Below are positions 7,801 through 15,635 of a stretch of 24,709 nt of DNA, one piece after another. Location: positions 1 to 24,709 of the forward strand of contig SVQS01000009.1 in NCBI GenBank assembly GCA_015065205.1. Direction: 5' to 3'. Under the pieces are notes generated by a model. That model was not told where the DNA came from and made no database searches. It worked only from the letters and a program-made list of their open reading frames with translations. The stretch comes from Oscillospiraceae bacterium (GTDB lineage: Bacteria; Bacillota; Clostridia; Oscillospirales; CAG-272). Positions within the stretch are counted from its first letter, which is position 1. Every line of letters begins with the position of its first letter. A program made the translations under genes and the position numbers.

Positions 7801-8730
7801 GGCAGAGTAACCGATGTGGTCTGCAACGTTCTTCTTAAAGGTTGCATCGCCAGCTGGGGTCAGCATGCTGGTGGAGGAGGAGATACGAACGTATGCCTTC
7901 TTGCCGGCAAGAGAGAAGTTGAAGTAGGTTGGATTGTCGGCATCCTGTCCGAGAACGGTTGCGCCCTTGATGGTAACAAACATGGATTGGTACTTGGTCA
8001 AAGATTCGGACTTAAGATCCTTTGCATCCACAAATGCTTGAGTAATGTCGATGGGAGCTACTTCCTTGATGGTAGCATCAAGAATTTCAACTTGAGGATT
8101 AGAGATTTGATATACACCGTAGTATGTATCGCGGATACCGGAAACGCGAACGGTCATACCAACCTTCAGGCCTTGCTCGGAGGGCTTAACGGAGAGGTCG
8201 TAAACAAAGTAACCGCCGTTTTCGTCCTGCAGGTAAAGGTCATTCTCCTTGGCTGTTTCAACGATGCCGCCGATAACGCCCTTGATAACAACGGGTTCAT
8301 CATCTTCGGTTGCTGCAAATTCAGCCCAAGTCAGCTCCTTGAACTTAGGAACGCTAAACTCGAAGGTTTGGGTAATGGTCTTGCCCTTGGGGGACTTGAT
8401 GGTTGCGGTCAAAACGTAGGGGATTTCAACTTCGGTCTTGGAGTTAACTCTGATCCAGACCTTGCCGTCTTCGGTTTTTTCAACCTTAACGCCATCTGTT
8501 ACGTTAACAGTCCATTCAATGGTGTAAACATCTTGACCGATTGTAACTTGAGGAACAACCTCAAAGTCGGCATTGGTGACTTTCGCCCTGTTGATATAAA
8601 GCTGTTTCACATTGGCTTGTGCTTTCTCCAGGCCTTCATCATTGCCAAAGAAGCTCATAATGTTGGCGCAGGAGGTAAGCGTGCCCAAAAGCATAACAGC
8701 AACAAGGATTAGGGATAGTACTCTTTTCAT
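4807..8730 (-). CDS. Giant modular lipoprotein with OB-fold-like and Ig-like domains
   Basis: 1307 residues. Lipobox LTSC gives Cys21. By eye the modules are: Ig-like (about 40-127, resembling atrophied bacterial Ig repeats); OB-like pair 1 (130-218 and 222-336); Ig-like 2 (345-432); an unrecognised beta-rich region (about 437-600); Ig-like 3 (610-694); OB-like 3 (700-804); OB-like pair 2 (825-920 and 930-1040), a duplicate of pair 1 (compare AYVRISSST with AYLRISSST, and GYSADITG with GYSADVTG); OB-like 4 (1059-1163); and a C-terminal module A (1182-1307) shared with the TPE-repeat lipoprotein. OB-like 3 and 4 share SKAHN/SMAHN, GKYYVTGV and YDALEVKPVAG. I find no catalytic motif, so it is probably a surface binding scaffold. 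It is the last gene of the operon, 26 bases after the nuclease, with an AAGGAG site. OB folds often bind nucleic acid; binding here is inferred. Confidence 0.85.
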   Translation of the reverse strand: MKRVLSLILVAVMLLGTLTSCANIMSFFGNDEGLEKAQANVKQLYINRAKVTNADFEVVPQVTIGQDVYTIEWTVNVTDGVKVEKTEDGKVWIRVNSKTEVEIPYVLTATIKSPKGKTITQTFEFSVPKFKELTWAEFAATEDDEPVVIKGVIGGIVETAKENDLYLQDENGGYFVYDLSVKPSEQGLKVGMTVRVSGIRDTYYGVYQISNPQVEILDATIKEVAPIDITQAFVDAKDLKSESLTKYQSMFVTIKGATVLGQDADNPTYFNFSLAGKKAYVRISSSTSMLTPAGDATFKKNVADHIGYSADITGFVSIYSNNIYIIPLNENAFSNFVVADRTPAEQVAFEKELLKDKVNTTITEAGTIDLVTAPQLYKDVTISWSVSENEYAKVENGKLVVSLPDEEVKVTLTATLTQGEASDTASYEVTIAAAPTIIPQIVTAPAANTGYKYFLKQNKIGQTLYFAGLMENTYYLGTTTNPTEAVDVGFEPVEGKDGEYYLYFMDGTIKTYIVAYVGTKTDGSEVANLKLSIHQKEANVWTFNAEHNTPTTKLTIKNENGEPKEDTYYIGAYNEFQTFSLSKISYASNSTSFVARFATLIDVSAESDASKVATEKEALTIATEYKRAGEFELPIFGSTFAQVEISWASNSEFAVVEGDTLKVTQQKDDQTVILTATITFGDVTETKEFTITIFKPVGEPAADSTITIEQAIAIGESKAHNVYTEGKYYVTGVITEVYNTQYGNMKIKDDAGNILTVYGTWSEDGNTRYDALEVKPVAGETITVYGIVGQYNGTPQVKNGWIVGKPSVEPEETTPSTPTDPDQPLTYEDYIAAQDGEALSKLVNVVVTGIVSKSAGSSYNCLFVQDANGGAYYIYGMTQDPIADLKIEIGMTVSIEGGVKAIHYGTHEIKPSENGMTVTVVSSEKTPVAPVDYTEIFKNATDMKDEALVGKQALLVTIKGIVIGGQNTGSGYLYFKIGDKEAYLRISSSTLGFNTADKDAFIAAHAAKKGYSADVTGIISQYNGAFYLVPVSTDAFVYGELVEQPEETTPAPETPDEPAADSTLTIVGAVTLGDSMAHNTTTTGKYYVTGVVQEIKHTTYGNMYIVDENGNSIYVYGTYSADGSARYDAMDVKPVAGDTVTLYGVVGNYNGAQIKNAWITAHTAAAPSTPNTPSTPETGASTTISFADKGNRTEFTSEIQVWEQNGITVTNNKGGSTNAVADYANPARFYKNSELIIAYPGMTKIVIACNNASYATSCQKSLSAAGANAVADGQNVTITFAEAVDSFTFTLSDGQVRVDSITVYTQN
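4952..5070 (-). repeat. 119-bp perfect direct repeat, copy 2
   Basis: Identical to 4037-4155, in the same reading frame and within the C-terminal module A of the giant lipoprotein. The copies are offset by 915 bp. The interval includes the operon terminator and the promoter of the TPE-repeat gene. Confidence 0.93.
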
Positions 8731-8756
8731 TTTTCTTTCTCCTTTTTGTTTTTGTT

Positions 8757-10124
8757 TTATTTCACGGTTACATCACCGAGAGATAACAGTTTGATTTGGT
8801 AGGGGAAATCTGTGTTGTCCTCTGTGGACGCGTCATCATCGGACTTGTAGTTATAATAATCGATGATGCCCTTAACATCGATTGTTTTGTTCAAGAAATA
8901 GGAGCCGGTGATCAATTCGTCATTTTCATCATACAAAACAACGGTGCGCACGTCGATCATAGTGCCGTCGGGAGCTTGACAGGTCAGGGTCATAGCGCCC
9001 TTGGAAGAAGATGCAGGGTTTTTGGTCGTGTAAACGCTTACAACCTTGAGATCTTTCATTTCAACAGAGGTGTAAAGAGCAGCTTCTGCATAAGCAAGCT
9101 CTTTCTTTTCATCTCCAATGATAACCGATACCTTTCCGTTCCTAAAGGTTGCCGGATCGGTCAGACGGTAAGAGGGATCGTGCTTTTCATTGTCAAGCAG
9201 TTGCAGGTTCTTGGGATCATCGGGCTTCATAATGCGGTATTGAACGTCGGAGATCTGATAAGAATCGCCGGTTTCGTAATACTGTACACTTCCCACAACC
9301 TTAACGTGGTTGCCCACATCAAGAATTTCCAAGCCTTCGCCGCTGACGTTGAAGCCGTAGTAAACGTACATGCCGTACCACATATCGGTTTCATCATCGT
9401 AGTTTTCTACATAAACGCTGTTGCCACCGTCTCTGGTAACGATACCCTCAAAGGAAACCCTGAGGCCGACGTAATCTTCGACGTTGCAACGTAGCCCTTT
9501 GAGGTCGAGAGAAATGACCTCACCGTAGTAGAAGTCGTCGTCTCTTTCGCCGGAATAAACGTTCAATTTTTCAGCGGTTGCCTGTGTGATGGCATCCATA
9601 CAGAAGGTTCCGTATCTGTTTTGTGCGGAGTTGGATGCAATTGCCAAGCCCTCTTGCAAGAGCTCGAGGTTCAGGTTGCGGTATTCGGTCATTTCTGCGG
9701 TCTTGTACCAAACCCAAACCAAGTGTCTGTCGCCGGTGGAGTCGAGATTCCATTTGCTGTCATCCGATTCCAAAATAATGGAAGTGGCGCTCATCAATTT
9801 TTCCTTGGTGAACTTGGAAGCCTTTTTGCCCCACTCCTCAATTTTACCCGTCGATTCGGGTGTGTTTACTGCCAAGTATCTTGCTTTCAGCACACCGGTT
9901 TCGGAAATGCTGGTAGGAACATAGAAGTGCGTGGTATCACCGTCAATATAGGATTTGACGGTGACATCAATCGCTTTTGCCGAGTCGGAGGTCAAGTCAA
10001 GCTTGACCTCTGCGGCATAGTCGATATGTTCCGGCGTCTTTTCTTTGTCACAAGAAATGACGCAACAGAGCAGAACACTCAGCAGGAGGAGTACGGACGC
10101 GAGTTTAATAATAGATTGTTTCAT
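8757..10124 (-). CDS. Staphylococcal-nuclease-like (thermonuclease family) lipoprotein
   Basis: 455 residues from ATG at 10124. Lipobox VISC gives Cys25. Residues about 53-190 form an SNase domain: DGDT (61-64), ARYLAVNTPES (81-91), WGKKASKFTKEKL (98-110), GDRHLVWVW (131-139) and LNLELLQEGLA (151-161). Against Staphylococcus aureus nuclease, the catalytic Arg35, Glu43 and Arg87 correspond to Arg82, Glu90 and Arg133, and the calcium ligand Asp21 corresponds to Asp63. The ligand Asp40 is replaced by Asn88, a change I recall in other bacterial members. The region from about 200 to 300 is an OB-like module related to those of the next protein, and about 315-455 looks like another. The enzyme would cleave DNA and RNA at the outer face of the membrane. 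It lies 23 bases after the substrate-binding protein gene, in the same operon. Confidence 0.88.
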   Translation of the reverse strand: MKQSIIKLASVLLLLSVLLCCVISCDKEKTPEHIDYAAEVKLDLTSDSAKAIDVTVKSYIDGDTTHFYVPTSISETGVLKARYLAVNTPESTGKIEEWGKKASKFTKEKLMSATSIILESDDSKWNLDSTGDRHLVWVWYKTAEMTEYRNLNLELLQEGLAIASNSAQNRYGTFCMDAITQATAEKLNVYSGERDDDFYYGEVISLDLKGLRCNVEDYVGLRVSFEGIVTRDGGNSVYVENYDDETDMWYGMYVYYGFNVSGEGLEILDVGNHVKVVGSVQYYETGDSYQISDVQYRIMKPDDPKNLQLLDNEKHDPSYRLTDPATFRNGKVSVIIGDEKKELAYAEAALYTSVEMKDLKVVSVYTTKNPASSSKGAMTLTCQAPDGTMIDVRTVVLYDENDELITGSYFLNKTIDVKGIIDYYNYKSDDDASTEDNTDFPYQIKLLSLGDVTVK

Positions 10125-10133
10125 TGCGAACAC

Positions 10134-10139
10134 CCTCCT
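10134..10139 (-). promoter_or_regulatory. Ribosome binding site deciding the nuclease start
   Basis: AGGAGG lies nine bases before ATG at 10124. An in-frame GTG at 10133 directly abuts this site and is too close to be used. Confidence 0.85.
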
Positions 10140-10147
10140 AAATTTTA

Positions 10148-11617
10148 TTAGGATTTGTATTCACATTCTTGAATAGCGGCTGCAAATTTCTCTTTGATCA
10201 TAGCCATAACAGCTTGCTTGTAAGCTTCACTGTTAGGGTCACCGTCAATCTTTGCAACGAAGCAAGCTTGCATCAAGGCACCAACCTGGTCACGTGCTTC
10301 GGAGGAACCGTTGAACGCGGGGGAGGTGTAGTAAGCATCTGCTTGTTCCATGCAAACCTTTGCACTCAGCGCAGCAATGTTGTTGCCGCCGTCGGCCTTG
10401 TTAAGGAAGTTTGCGTAAACGGGGTGATCCTCAACGGACTTGATTACGGGAACGTAACCGGAAGCCATGGAGAACTCAGCTTGGAAGCCAACGTTGGTAG
10501 CGAGGAACTTCATAAACAGCCAAGAAGCCAAAACCTCTTGAGGATTTTCCTTTTGGAAGATGCAGAGGGAAGGACCTTGGGAGATAACCTTCTTGTTATC
10601 AGCACTGACCTGGGGAATCGGAACGATGCCTACCTCAAAGGGGTATTTGCCGTCGTCACCCTTAGTGGGGCGTTGCTTGGTTGCACCTGCAGAAGAACCG
10701 ATAGACATATAGCTCTTGATTACCTTTTCACCGTCTTTCTCGGCAACTTTGGTCTCTGTGAATATGGTGGAGGTGTAAGCACCCAGAATTTCCTGTGTGG
10801 TTATATATCCCTTTTGATGCCACTCGCGGAAACGAGCAACAAAATCATAGTTGGTTTGGTTATCAAACAAGAAGTGGTTTCCTTCTTCGGCGCTGGTGTA
10901 GGGGGATTTCAACTGTTCGCACATGGTGATGAACCAGTTTGCTTCGGAGTCATAACCGAGAGGAATGCAGTTGGGGTCGATTTCCTTGATTTTAGCGCAC
11001 AGTGCTTCGAGTTCATCCCAAGTGGTTGGAGGAGTGAGCTCGTGTTCCGTGAAGAAATCTACGTTGTAGTAGAGAACCTCGGTGGATTTGGAAAGAGGCA
11101 TTGTGTACATCAAATTGTCACCGAATTGCTTACCCTCGTTGTAGTAACCGGGGATGAAGTCAGCAATTTGCTCTTGGGTCAATCCAATGATTTCCTTTGT
11201 GCCGTCAGGGAGAGTAAGCTCTTGTTGATAATTGATGAATTGATCAAGTGTTACAACTGCTTCGGAAACGTTGTAAAGAGCTACGTGGTCCGGATAGCAG
11301 TAAGCGATGTTCGGGTGATCAAGAACGGTCAGCTGTTTGCTGATCTTGTCTCTAACATCATCATAGCCGCCCTCTTGGCTGTGAACAACGGTGATGTTGG
11401 GGTAAAGCTCGTGGAATTCCTCAACATAAATGTCAAGAACCTCCGAAAGGTTTGAACCCATGGTGTGATAGAATGTGATGGTAACGGGGGTTGTTGTGTC
11501 AAAACCGCCTTCAGGCATCACAAAATTGGGCATCTCTTTTTTGCTGCAACCAAACACAGGAAGCATGCACAATACGAGAGAAAGCACCAACAGGATTGAA
11601 ACGATTGTTCTTTTCAT
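10148..11617 (-). CDS. ABC transporter substrate-binding lipoprotein (family 1, CUT1 type)
   Basis: 489 residues. The signal MKRTIVSILL ends in lipobox VFGC (Cys24). The mature start, PVTITFYHTMGSNLSEVLD, and the following HELYPNITV resemble UgpB/MalE-type solute receptors. GSSAGATKQRP, LASWLFMKFLATN and ASGYVPVIKS are typical of the family's C-terminal lobe. These proteins capture a solute outside the membrane and deliver it to the permease pair. Here that pair and the ATPase lie directly upstream in the operon (58-bp gap, GAGAGG site). Known substrates of the family are mainly sugars, oligosaccharides and glycerol-3-phosphate. The flanking nuclease raises the possibility of a nucleic-acid breakdown product, but nothing in this sequence identifies the ligand. 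Confidence 0.9.
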   Translation of the reverse strand: MKRTIVSILLVLSLVLCMLPVFGCSKKEMPNFVMPEGGFDTTTPVTITFYHTMGSNLSEVLDIYVEEFHELYPNITVVHSQEGGYDDVRDKISKQLTVLDHPNIAYCYPDHVALYNVSEAVVTLDQFINYQQELTLPDGTKEIIGLTQEQIADFIPGYYNEGKQFGDNLMYTMPLSKSTEVLYYNVDFFTEHELTPPTTWDELEALCAKIKEIDPNCIPLGYDSEANWFITMCEQLKSPYTSAEEGNHFLFDNQTNYDFVARFREWHQKGYITTQEILGAYTSTIFTETKVAEKDGEKVIKSYMSIGSSAGATKQRPTKGDDGKYPFEVGIVPIPQVSADNKKVISQGPSLCIFQKENPQEVLASWLFMKFLATNVGFQAEFSMASGYVPVIKSVEDHPVYANFLNKADGGNNIAALSAKVCMEQADAYYTSPAFNGSSEARDQVGALMQACFVAKIDGDPNSEAYKQAVMAMIKEKFAAAIQECEYKS

Positions 11618-11675
11618 TTTGAAAACCTCTCTTTTTTGTTTGTGATTTTTGGGAAACTATTTACAACGGCTTGGT

Positions 11676-12569
11676 TTAACCCTTAATACCGCTTCTCGAA
11701 ACGCCCTTCATAATATATTTTCTCAAGAAAATAAATACGAGGAACAACGGGAAGGATACCAAGGCAACTGCTGCCATTTGTACAGGGTAATTGGTGGATT
11801 GCGTGTTTGCGTCGGTAAATGCATTTCGCAAACCGTTCGTAATCATTCTGTGGTCGATATCGTTTGCAACCAAGTTCGGCCAAACGTAGGAGTTCCATGC
11901 ACCCATCATCTTCAAAATGGTAATGGAGATGAGCGTGGGGAGTGCGAGGGGGATCATAACCTTCCACAAATATTTCAAATCGCTGGTACCATCGACCTTT
12001 GCTGCGAGGTAAAGCTCATTGGGAATTTGCAAGAAGTTTTGACGCAACAAGTAAATGTAGAACACACTTACGAGGAAAGGAACGATCAAAACGGTAAATG
12101 TGTTTTGCCAGTTCAAATAATAAATGGTTTGATAGTTGGTAATGGTGAAAAGCTCACCGGGGATCATCATTGTACCGAGAAGGGCTGCAAACAGTGCGTT
12201 TTTGCCCTTGAATTCCAAGCGTGCAAATGCAAATGCCGAAATAACGGTGATCACCAAAGAAAGCAGGGTAGATACAACACCAACGTACATCGTGTTCATA
12301 AACAGCTTGCCAAGGTTGGCAGTGTGGAATGCCTCTGCGTAGTTTCCCCAAATGATTTTCTTGGGAAAGAACGTGGGGGGGGATTGCTGATACTCGGTTA
12401 AAGTTTTCAGTGAGGAGATGATCATCCAATAGAATGGGAAGAGAACGATGAGAGCCATCGTAATGAGAAAGACATACAAAAGGACTTGCGCAACAACGCG
12501 TACAACGCGCTGGCGAGATTTTTCCCTTTCAAGCTTCTTTTCCAATAAGAATTTTTCCAGTTCTGTCAT
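11676..12569 (-). CDS. CUT1-type ABC permease, UgpE/MalG-like
   Basis: 297 residues. A charged cytoplasmic N-terminal segment (1-22) is followed by about six membrane segments. The cytoplasmic EAA loop that docks on the ATPase is at about 183-212 (NELYLAAKVDGTSDLKYLWK, then IPLALPTL). FPFYWMIISSLK (44-55) is characteristic of the second permease of sugar-type importers. It starts 12 bases after the first permease gene, with an AAGGAGGTGA site. It should form a heterodimeric channel with the product of 12582-13520. Confidence 0.95.
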   Translation of the reverse strand: MTELEKFLLEKKLEREKSRQRVVRVVAQVLLYVFLITMALIVLFPFYWMIISSLKTLTEYQQSPPTFFPKKIIWGNYAEAFHTANLGKLFMNTMYVGVVSTLLSLVITVISAFAFARLEFKGKNALFAALLGTMMIPGELFTITNYQTIYYLNWQNTFTVLIVPFLVSVFYIYLLRQNFLQIPNELYLAAKVDGTSDLKYLWKVMIPLALPTLISITILKMMGAWNSYVWPNLVANDIDHRMITNGLRNAFTDANTQSTNYPVQMAAVALVSFPLFLVFIFLRKYIMKGVSRSGIKG

Positions 12570-12581
12570 ATCGTCACCTCC

Positions 12582-13520
12582 TTAATAGTGTGTCTTCTTT
12601 TTGCTGACATACAAGTTTATCAAAGTAACGACAAAAATGATGCCAAACAGAATCAGAGCGGCGGCACTTGCACGGCCTTGGTGATTACCCAATGCATCGT
12701 AAATAAATCCGACCATTGTGTTTAATCTACCCGCTGCACCAACGGGACCCATATCTTCGCCGAAGATACCGACGATGCTGGAGTACTCCTTAAATCCACC
12801 GATAAAGCCGGTGATGACAACGTAGGCGAGCATAGGAGAGAGCAACGGTACTGTGATCTTGGTGAACACTCTTACGCGAGAAGTACCGTCTACCTTAGCG
12901 GCGTCATAGTATTGCTTGTTAACGCTTTGCAAACCGCCAAGGAGAATCAAAATCTTAAAGGGAAGCGCGTTCCAAACAATGTATACAACCATAACGATCA
13001 TATTGGTTGTATAAGTGGAGGTAGCGTTGATCCAGTCAACGGGAGCCACTCCAAAGAGAGCAAGAAATTCGTTGATGATACCTGCTGTAACGATCAACGG
13101 GTTTTCACCACTGAGGTTACCAACAATGTTGAACATTGCGGCAAACACCATACCAATGGCGATGGAGTTTGTTACGTAGGGAAGGAAGAAAATGGTTTGT
13201 AATAATCTTTGCAAGGGCTTGATTGCGTTTAAGCAAACAGCAATCAACAATGCCAAAAAGGTTGAAATCGGAACGGTGAGTACGCACAAAAGAATTGTGT
13301 TGGTAAGACAGGTTTTAAATTGTCCGTAATCAATAACCTTGGCAAAGTTGCCAAATCCGAATTCGAACGTTTTTCCGGCAATTTCTCCCGCTGTGCTATA
13401 TCCCTCTAAAAGGGACATACGAATCGTGTTTACGATAGGCCATGCGGTAAACACCAGCAAAAGCACAATCGCAGGTGCGAGGTAAAGCCACGCAACCCAT
13501 GGCTTTTTACTTTGTACCAT
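12582..13520 (-). CDS. CUT1-type ABC permease, UgpA/MalF-like
   Basis: 312 residues. The start, KPWVAWLYLAPAIVLLLVFTAWP, and about six membrane segments are typical of the first permease. The EAA loop is at about 203-229 (YYDAAKVDGTSRVRVFTKIT, then VPLLSP). There is no large periplasmic insert of the E. coli MalF kind, as usual in Gram-positives. It begins 11 bases after the ATPase stop; its GAGGTGA site overlaps that stop codon, which suggests coupled translation. Confidence 0.95.
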   Translation of the reverse strand: MVQSKKPWVAWLYLAPAIVLLLVFTAWPIVNTIRMSLLEGYSTAGEIAGKTFEFGFGNFAKVIDYGQFKTCLTNTILLCVLTVPISTFLALLIAVCLNAIKPLQRLLQTIFFLPYVTNSIAIGMVFAAMFNIVGNLSGENPLIVTAGIINEFLALFGVAPVDWINATSTYTTNMIVMVVYIVWNALPFKILILLGGLQSVNKQYYDAAKVDGTSRVRVFTKITVPLLSPMLAYVVITGFIGGFKEYSSIVGIFGEDMGPVGAAGRLNTMVGFIYDALGNHQGRASAAALILFGIIFVVTLINLYVSKKKTHY

Positions 13521-13531
13521 AGTGTCTCACC

Positions 13532-14686
13532 TCAAAATTTGGAATACTTTCTCTTCAGAGCTGCGGTCATGAAGTCATCGTTGTTCTGTGCGGCAAATAC
13601 GATGCGTTTCTCATCCAGCTTGCTGAACAGGAATACCTTATGGGGCTTGAGATTGTAACGAACGGTTGCCGAGGCTGCATCGATCTTGCAGTCACCGTCT
13701 ATGATAGCGCGAACAGTGGGATTGAGGGATGCTGCATGGGTTGCAACAACACTTGCATCACGACCCATAATTTCCAAGTTGGTCAAATTGCAGGTCATAG
13801 CACCGTTGTTTTCACAGGGAATAAAGCCCTCGGGACGGATACCGACAGTTACAGGCTGATCTGCTACGCCGGCAACGTCGAGCACGCATTCATCACCGAT
13901 GTAGAGCTTGCCGCCCTTAACTTCGCCGTCAAATACGTTAATGGGAGGAGTTCCCAAGAACTTCGCAACAAATAGGTTGGTGGGGTTGTCATAAACCTCT
14001 TGAGGCTTGCCTACCTGCTGGATAACGCCGTCTCTCATAACAACGATCATATCGGAGATGCTCATAGCTTCTTCTTGGTCGTGGGTTACAAAGATGGTGG
14101 TGATGCCGGTTTCCTTTTGGATGCGGCGGATCTCTTCGCGCGTTTGCAGACGCAGACGGGCGTCGAGGTTGGAAAGGGGCTCGTCGAGGAGGAGCACGCC
14201 GGGCATTTTGACGAGTGCACGGGCAATCGCAACACGTTGCTGCTGACCGCCAGAGAGGGCATTGGGCTTTCTCTCCATCAATTCGTCAATCTGTACCAGT
14301 TTAGCTGCCTGGTAAGCTCTTTCAAGCATCTCTTTTTTGGAGAGCTTTTCGGAGCCTTTGAGGTTTTGCAGAGGGAACAAAATGTTCTGCTTAACCGTAA
14401 GGTGGGGGTAGAGTGCGTAGTTTTGGAATACAAGACCGACTCCGCGGCTTTCTGCCGGGAGGTTGGTGACGTCGTTGTCACCAAAGTAGATCTTACCGCC
14501 CGAAACCTTTTGCAAGCCGCTGATCATGTAGAGCGTGGTGCTCTTACCGCAGCCGGAGGGGCCAAGCAGACCAATCAGCTTGCCATCCGGAACAGTGAAG
14601 GTGAAGTTATTCACCGCCATGAATTCCTGCTCACGTTTGTTACGGGGGGGGAAGATCTTTGTTACGTTTTCCAATACAACTTTCAT
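13532..14686 (-). CDS. CUT1-type ABC transporter ATPase (MsmK/UgpC/MalK-like)
   Basis: 384 residues. Walker A is GPSGCGKST (42-50), the Q-loop VFQNYALYPHLT (86-97), the signature LSGGQQQR (144-151), Walker B VLLLDEP (164-170), the D-loop SNLD, and the H-loop THDQ (201-204). The C-terminal part from about 240 is the TOBE/regulatory region (TVGIRPEGF) typical of sugar and glycerol-phosphate importers. It powers the permease pair encoded just downstream. This ATPase class is often shared between several importers, but its position with both permeases and the receptor points to a dedicated one. The gene starts 48 bases after the RDD gene with a GAAAGGAAG site; I see no strong promoter in the gap. 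Confidence 0.96.
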   Translation of the reverse strand: MKVVLENVTKIFPPRNKREQEFMAVNNFTFTVPDGKLIGLLGPSGCGKSTTLYMISGLQKVSGGKIYFGDNDVTNLPAESRGVGLVFQNYALYPHLTVKQNILFPLQNLKGSEKLSKKEMLERAYQAAKLVQIDELMERKPNALSGGQQQRVAIARALVKMPGVLLLDEPLSNLDARLRLQTREEIRRIQKETGITTIFVTHDQEEAMSISDMIVVMRDGVIQQVGKPQEVYDNPTNLFVAKFLGTPPINVFDGEVKGGKLYIGDECVLDVAGVADQPVTVGIRPEGFIPCENNGAMTCNLTNLEIMGRDASVVATHAASLNPTVRAIIDGDCKIDAASATVRYNLKPHKVFLFSKLDEKRIVFAAQNNDDFMTAALKRKYSKF

Positions 14687-14734
14687 ACAAGACTTCCTTT
14701 CTGTTCGCTTATATATTTTTATATTTTTGATTGT

Positions 14735-15541
14735 TTACAAATTGGATTCTTTTCCTGCCACCGAGTCGGCGTGCAGCTTTTTCTTGTACTCCAAAAGCTC
14801 TTCGGGAGTATCAAAAATCAATTGGCTGGCAAAATCAACGGTAACCGTTCCTGCCAACATATCGTGCAGGGGTGTGCGCGCCTGCGTGAAGATGAGGAGT
14901 GCTACTTGTGCTATGATCAGCAAGAGCAGAAGCACAAGAGTCACGATGCTTGCCGTGCCGAGTACAAGGGAGAGTAGAACAAACACCGGAATCATTGTTT
15001 CGACCGTATATTTGCCAAGCACCGTACGAACCAGTAAAAACAAGGGGGAAACTTTAACTCCGTCCATTCTCATAACAGCCACGCCAAATATCTTTTTGCC
15101 AAGGGTTTGGCCGTTTTTGAAAAGTAAGGGAACGACAAACTCCAAAAGCAACTGGGCGACGAGGATAGAGAACGTAATAACGATCAAAATAAGTTGATTG
15201 ACCATTCCGTAGGCATAAAGGTAATCTTTGTCAGAATGAAGTGCCGCAACAGCTTCTTGGAAGGTCGTTTGTTGCTCCTCTGTGAGGGTGTCGTAACGCT
15301 CCTCTGTCATTGTGAGGGAAAGAGCATCCTCTAATTCGCTCTCTGTCATAAAGTTGTTTAGTTGATATTGATCGGTATATTGAGCGCAGATGGATATCAT
15401 TTTGTCTTGCTGGGCATCAACTCCCAAAACAGTGGAAAGAAGAAGTGCGAGCCCAACAGCCAAAATAGCGAACAAAATGACATCACACAAAAAAGCGGAT
15501 ATACGTTTCCACATACTCGCTTTTTGCAAATCATAAATCAT
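14735..15541 (-). CDS. RDD-family membrane protein
   Basis: 268 residues from ATG at 15541. The first membrane segment contains the family's conserved charged residues (KRISAFLCDVILFAI, about 12-26). A soluble, Glu/Thr-rich extracytoplasmic loop follows (about 45-110). Later segments carry GQTLGKKIFGVAVMRMDG and LHDMLAGTVTV, which are diagnostic of RDD proteins. Their function is mostly unknown; transport or sodium/proton exchange has been proposed for some. It is the first gene after the operon promoter and is followed at 48 bp by the ABC ATPase, so it is probably co-transcribed with the transporter and nuclease genes. An in-frame extension upstream to 15619 crosses two hairpins and lacks a ribosome site, so I reject it. 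Confidence 0.88.
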   Translation of the reverse strand: MIYDLQKASMWKRISAFLCDVILFAILAVGLALLLSTVLGVDAQQDKMISICAQYTDQYQLNNFMTESELEDALSLTMTEERYDTLTEEQQTTFQEAVAALHSDKDYLYAYGMVNQLILIVITFSILVAQLLLEFVVPLLFKNGQTLGKKIFGVAVMRMDGVKVSPLFLLVRTVLGKYTVETMIPVFVLLSLVLGTASIVTLVLLLLLIIAQVALLIFTQARTPLHDMLAGTVTVDFASQLIFDTPEELLEYKKKLHADSVAGKESNL

Positions 15542-15546
15542 AGAAA

Positions 15547-15553
15547 CTCCTCC
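15547..15553 (-). promoter_or_regulatory. Ribosome binding site deciding the RDD start
   Basis: GGAGGAG lies five bases before ATG at 15541. It fixes the start at MIYDLQ and excludes the longer upstream reading frame. Confidence 0.88.
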
Positions 15554-15571
15554 GCCTTTAAACATACTTCT

Positions 15572-15615
15572 CTCGCGCATACGCGCGAGGGTAAAGCCGC
15601 GGGTACGCCGCGGCT
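15572..15615 (-). other. Two adjacent GC-rich hairpins in the operon leader
   Basis: Stem 1 pairs 15595-15602 with 15608-15615 (8 bp, 5-nt loop); stem 2 pairs 15572-15578 with 15583-15589 (7 bp, 4-nt loop). Both fall in the roughly 88-nt leader between the inferred transcription start and the RDD start codon. Neither has a U-tract, so they are not terminators. They may stabilise the long transcript or act as a protein-binding or regulatory structure. I do not recognise a known riboswitch. Confidence 0.6.
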
Positions 15616-15635
15616 CCACATAAACAACCGATTAT

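Noticed and set aside
5875..8712. Long + strand frames (483 and 450 codons) opposite the giant lipoprotein
   Set aside because: They are shadow frames caused by codon bias in the real - strand gene. No Shine-Dalgarno sites or known domains are present.
15542..15619. N-terminal extension of the RDD protein
   Set aside because: The extra residues are encoded by two GC-rich hairpins and are highly basic. The strong GGAGGAG site points to ATG at 15541.
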